Positions 46,313 to 48,177 of a stretch of DNA of 48,177 nt are shown in pieces. Numbering within the stretch: position 1 is the stretch's first letter; every line of letters begins with the position of its first letter. The DNA lies in the NCBI RefSeq assembly GCF_018860855.1, contig NZ_JAHKQE010000045.1, forward strand, positions 1 through 48,177, written 5' to 3'. The position numbers and the translations under genes were made by a program. The notes beneath the pieces are model-generated. The model was not told the DNA's origin. It worked only from the letters and a program-made list of their open reading frames with translations, and searched no databases. The stretch is from Amphritea atlantica. Lineage in GTDB: Bacteria; Pseudomonadota; Gammaproteobacteria; Pseudomonadales; Balneatricaceae.

Positions 46313-46992
46313 TTAACCACCTTCAGTTTATCAAGTGCGGTTTTGGCCGCATTCTGCTCAGCCTGCCGACGACTGCTACCCTTACCTTCCGTTGGTTTAT
46401 CCAACAAAGAGACAGCACAACGAATTTCAAACGTCTGCTTATGCGCTTCACCACTAACGGACAGTAGCTCATAATCTGGTAACGGGGCCCGACGTGACTG
46501 TAGAAACTCCTGCAGTCGCGTTTTAGAATCTTTCTTAGTATCCAGCAACGATGTCTGCTCAAGACGAGACTGATACCAACCGAGAATATAGGGCCGGCAA
46601 CTATCCATATTACTATCCAGATAGATCGCGCCAATAATCGCCTCAACGGCATCGGCAAGAATAGAGTCTCGACGATAGCCACCACTTTTTAATTCACCGG
46701 AACCCAGTCGCAGGTAATCACCAAGCTTCATCTCTCGAGCGAGTTCAGCCAGCGTTTCACCCTTAACTAACTGAGCTCTTAAACGGCTTAACTGCCCCTC
46801 TTTCGCTTCAGGGAAACGTCGGTAGAGGGCTTCTGCAATCACGAAATTCAAAATCGAATCGCCCAGAAATTCTAAGCGCTCGTTATTGCGTTTCCCGTGG
46901 CTACGGTGGGTGAGAGCTAATTCAATCATGCTCTCGTCTTTAAACTGATAACCCAGCTTCTTGGCGAGGTCGGTCGCAGGCTTAATAATCAA
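46309..46992 (-). CDS. rnc: ribonuclease III
   Basis: Cuts double-stranded RNA, including pre-rRNA. It has 227 residues (226 in E. coli). The catalytic box is [15 protein letters not shown] (about 37-51) and the second acidic site lies in [15 protein letters not shown]-terminal dsRNA-binding domain ends with [21 protein letters not shown]. The start is a TTG at 46992 (no in-frame ATG lies near), overlapping the end of the DUF4845 gene by 4 bases (TTGA). A non-ATG start in a tightly coupled position may keep output low. Confidence 0.95.
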   Translation of the reverse strand: MIIKPATDLAKKLGYQFKDESMIELALTHRSHGKRNNERLEFLGDSILNFVIAEALYRRFPEAKEGQLSRLRAQLVKGETLAELAREMKLGDYLRLGSGELKSGGYRRDSILADAVEAIIGAIYLDSNMDSCRPYILGWYQSRLEQTSLLDTKKDSKTRLQEFLQSRRAPLPDYELLSVSGEAHKQTFEIRCAVSLLDKPTEGKGSSRRQAEQNAAKTALDKLKVVK

Positions 46993-47363
46993 CGGATAAT
47001 CACTTCATACTGTTCGTGGAATTTAACCACTGCATCAACATTGTAAAACATGGGTACAGTTACATCGTATTTCAGGATGATATTTTTCACCCCTTCTTTT
47101 TCATCGATAATGATCGCGTCTTTAACCGGCAACGAAACCTGATTAATCCGCAGACGCTTAGATATTTTAAGTCGGGTTTCGTTTGGTGAATCCTTTTTCG
47201 TTTCAGGCTCTTCCACCAGTTCTTCCATCATTGATGTCACCAAACTGTGATCCCAATAGACCGGAAACAGCTTCATGCCAACCGCAAAAAAAACACCCGC
47301 GACAATCAAAATGATCATCAGCGAGAAGAATGAAACGCCCCGCTGCTTATTTCGTATCGACAT
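46989..47363 (-). CDS. DUF4845 family small membrane protein
   Basis: A short protein of unknown function always found between lepB and rnc in Pseudomonas-type genomes. The start at 47363 ([16 protein letters not shown]) gives 124 residues; the frame runs 4 codons further upstream. A type IV pilin-like N-terminus ([29 protein letters not shown]) gives one membrane helix near residues 10-30, followed by a soluble domain. It lies 20 bases after lepB and overlaps rnc. Confidence 0.8.
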   Translation of the reverse strand: MSIRNKQRGVSFFSLMIILIVAGVFFAVGMKLFPVYWDHSLVTSMMEELVEEPETKKDSPNETRLKISKRLRINQVSLPVKDAIIIDEKEGVKNIILKYDVTVPMFYNVDAVVKFHEQYEVIIR

Positions 47364-47383
47364 AACTAACCCCAATTTTCCTT

Positions 47384-48177
47384 TTAATGGATAGTGCGTA
47401 CATCACTAAAGTTAGGTAAGGTAAAAAAGTCTGGCCAATGCATCCACACGGCAAACGCCTTACCGACCAGTAACTCATCTGGGACAAATCCCCAGAAACG
47501 ACTATCGTTACTATTATCACGATTATCGCCCATAACAAAATATTGTCCTTCAGGAACAACCCATTCAGCTGGTCGACGTGGCGGGGCAACATCTCGATAG
47601 ATCTGATGGCTGACATCCCCGAGCACCTCATCCATCAATAATAACCGTGGACTCTGTGGTGGCAACTGCTCAAGTAACTGCTGTTTTTGCGGCTGACCAT
47701 TGATGTATACCGTTTTATCCTGATAACTCACGCGGTCACCGGGTAATCCAACCACTCGCTTAATGTAATTAATACTAGGATCATTCGGATATTTAAACAC
47801 CACCACATCTCCGCGTTGCGGCATGTTCATGGGAATAACTTTAGTTCCAATCACCGGTAAACGGAAACCATAATGCCATTTATTCACCAGAATAAAATCG
47901 CCAATTTTTAGTGTAGGCTTCATTGAACCGGAAGGAATCTGGAATGGCTCGACAACAAATGAACGTAAAATAAGCACAACCAGCAAAACCGGAAATAACG
48001 AACGGCATAAATCAACGACCGCATTTTCTTTATTTAGCTGTTCCAATGTTTCCTCTGGTAGCTCACCACTGGCCTGCTGTGCCGCCGCGATTCGGGCATT
48101 ACGGGCACCTGCGAAAACGATCCGGTCATACACCCAGCCCAATGCGGCCAAAAAGGTAAGTACCACTAATATTAGTG
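47384..48177 (-). CDS. lepB: signal peptidase I (5' end beyond the window)
   Basis: Removes signal peptides from exported proteins at the inner membrane. The gene is cut by the right end: the frame stays open up to 48177, with LILVVLTFLAALGWVYDR at the edge, and the first residues of the first membrane helix lie outside. Of the 264 residues visible, the second helix includes LFPVLLVVLILRSFVV, the catalytic serine lies in IPSGSMKPTLKIGDF and the catalytic lysine in YIKRVVGLPGD. The domain box GDNRDNSNDSRFWGFVP is complete. Downstream come DUF4845, rnc, era and recO; lepA is expected just outside. Confidence 0.95.
   Translation of the reverse strand, partial: LILVVLTFLAALGWVYDRIVFAGARNARIAAAQQASGELPEETLEQLNKENAVVDLCRSLFPVLLVVLILRSFVVEPFQIPSGSMKPTLKIGDFILVNKWHYGFRLPVIGTKVIPMNMPQRGDVVVFKYPNDPSINYIKRVVGLPGDRVSYQDKTVYINGQPQKQQLLEQLPPQSPRLLLMDEVLGDVSHQIYRDVAPPRRPAEWVVPEGQYFVMGDNRDNSNDSRFWGFVPDELLVGKAFAVWMHWPDFFTLPNFSDVRTIH

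Overview
The window is a stretch of gammaproteobacterial chromosome, probably from a marine relative of Pseudomonas in the Oceanospirillales (Oceanospirillaceae). That placement is an inference: several blocks follow the Pseudomonas order closely (aroQ-accB-accC-prmA-zinc ribbon protein-dusB-fis-purH-purD; upp-uraA; ppc-adk; lepB-DUF4845-rnc-era-recO-pdxJ-acpS; cysM-relA-mazG), while the base composition is clearly lower in GC than Pseudomonas. No rRNA, tRNA, CRISPR array, insertion sequence or phage gene was recognised.

Left edge, 1-2198: an accessory island that reads as part of an integron cassette array, all on the minus strand. A complete, well-structured attC site (829-887) separates a gene for a two-helix membrane protein with TPR repeats from a gene for an MltR-like protein. 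A worn attC-like structure follows at 240-324, and a core site GTTAGGC marks the outer end of the TPR cassette at 2192-2198. No integrase gene is visible, so this is either the edge of an array that continues to the left or a cassette cluster without an integrase.

2199-7655, minus strand: a 3-hydroxyacyl-CoA dehydrogenase, the uracil salvage operon upp-uraA with its own promoter and terminator, an orphan ParA-type ATPase and a DUF2333 membrane protein. 8018-17072, plus strand: a core biosynthesis run covering dehydroquinase, the two biotin-dependent acetyl-CoA carboxylase subunits AccB and AccC, the L11 methyltransferase PrmA, a zinc-ribbon membrane protein, DusB with Fis, then PurH and PurD. 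Rho-independent terminators divide it into units.

17206-19939: two convergent envelope genes, a secreted TPR protein and an L,D-transpeptidase, which share a related C-terminal NTF2-like domain and one bidirectional terminator. 20506-24068: a 2-oxoacid dehydrogenase operon (E1 alpha, E1 beta, E2). In front of it is a 124-residue open frame that looks like a leucine dehydrogenase gene with its middle deleted in frame. This is the most unusual item in the window: it keeps the first ~25 and last ~95 residues, joined at a short repeated Ile-Ile-Ala segment. 24246-29001: the stress-linked trio prkA (yeaG), yeaH and spoVR (ycgB).

29059-48177: a HIT-family hydrolase; a short phosphotransacetylase with acetate kinase; a secreted hypothetical protein next to a strongly structured intergenic segment; rlmB and hemH overlapping; adk; ppc; a small membrane protein; mazG and relA overlapping by one base; cysM; and the tightly packed lepB-DUF4845-rnc-era-recO-pdxJ-acpS block. 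lepB is cut by the right end of the window.
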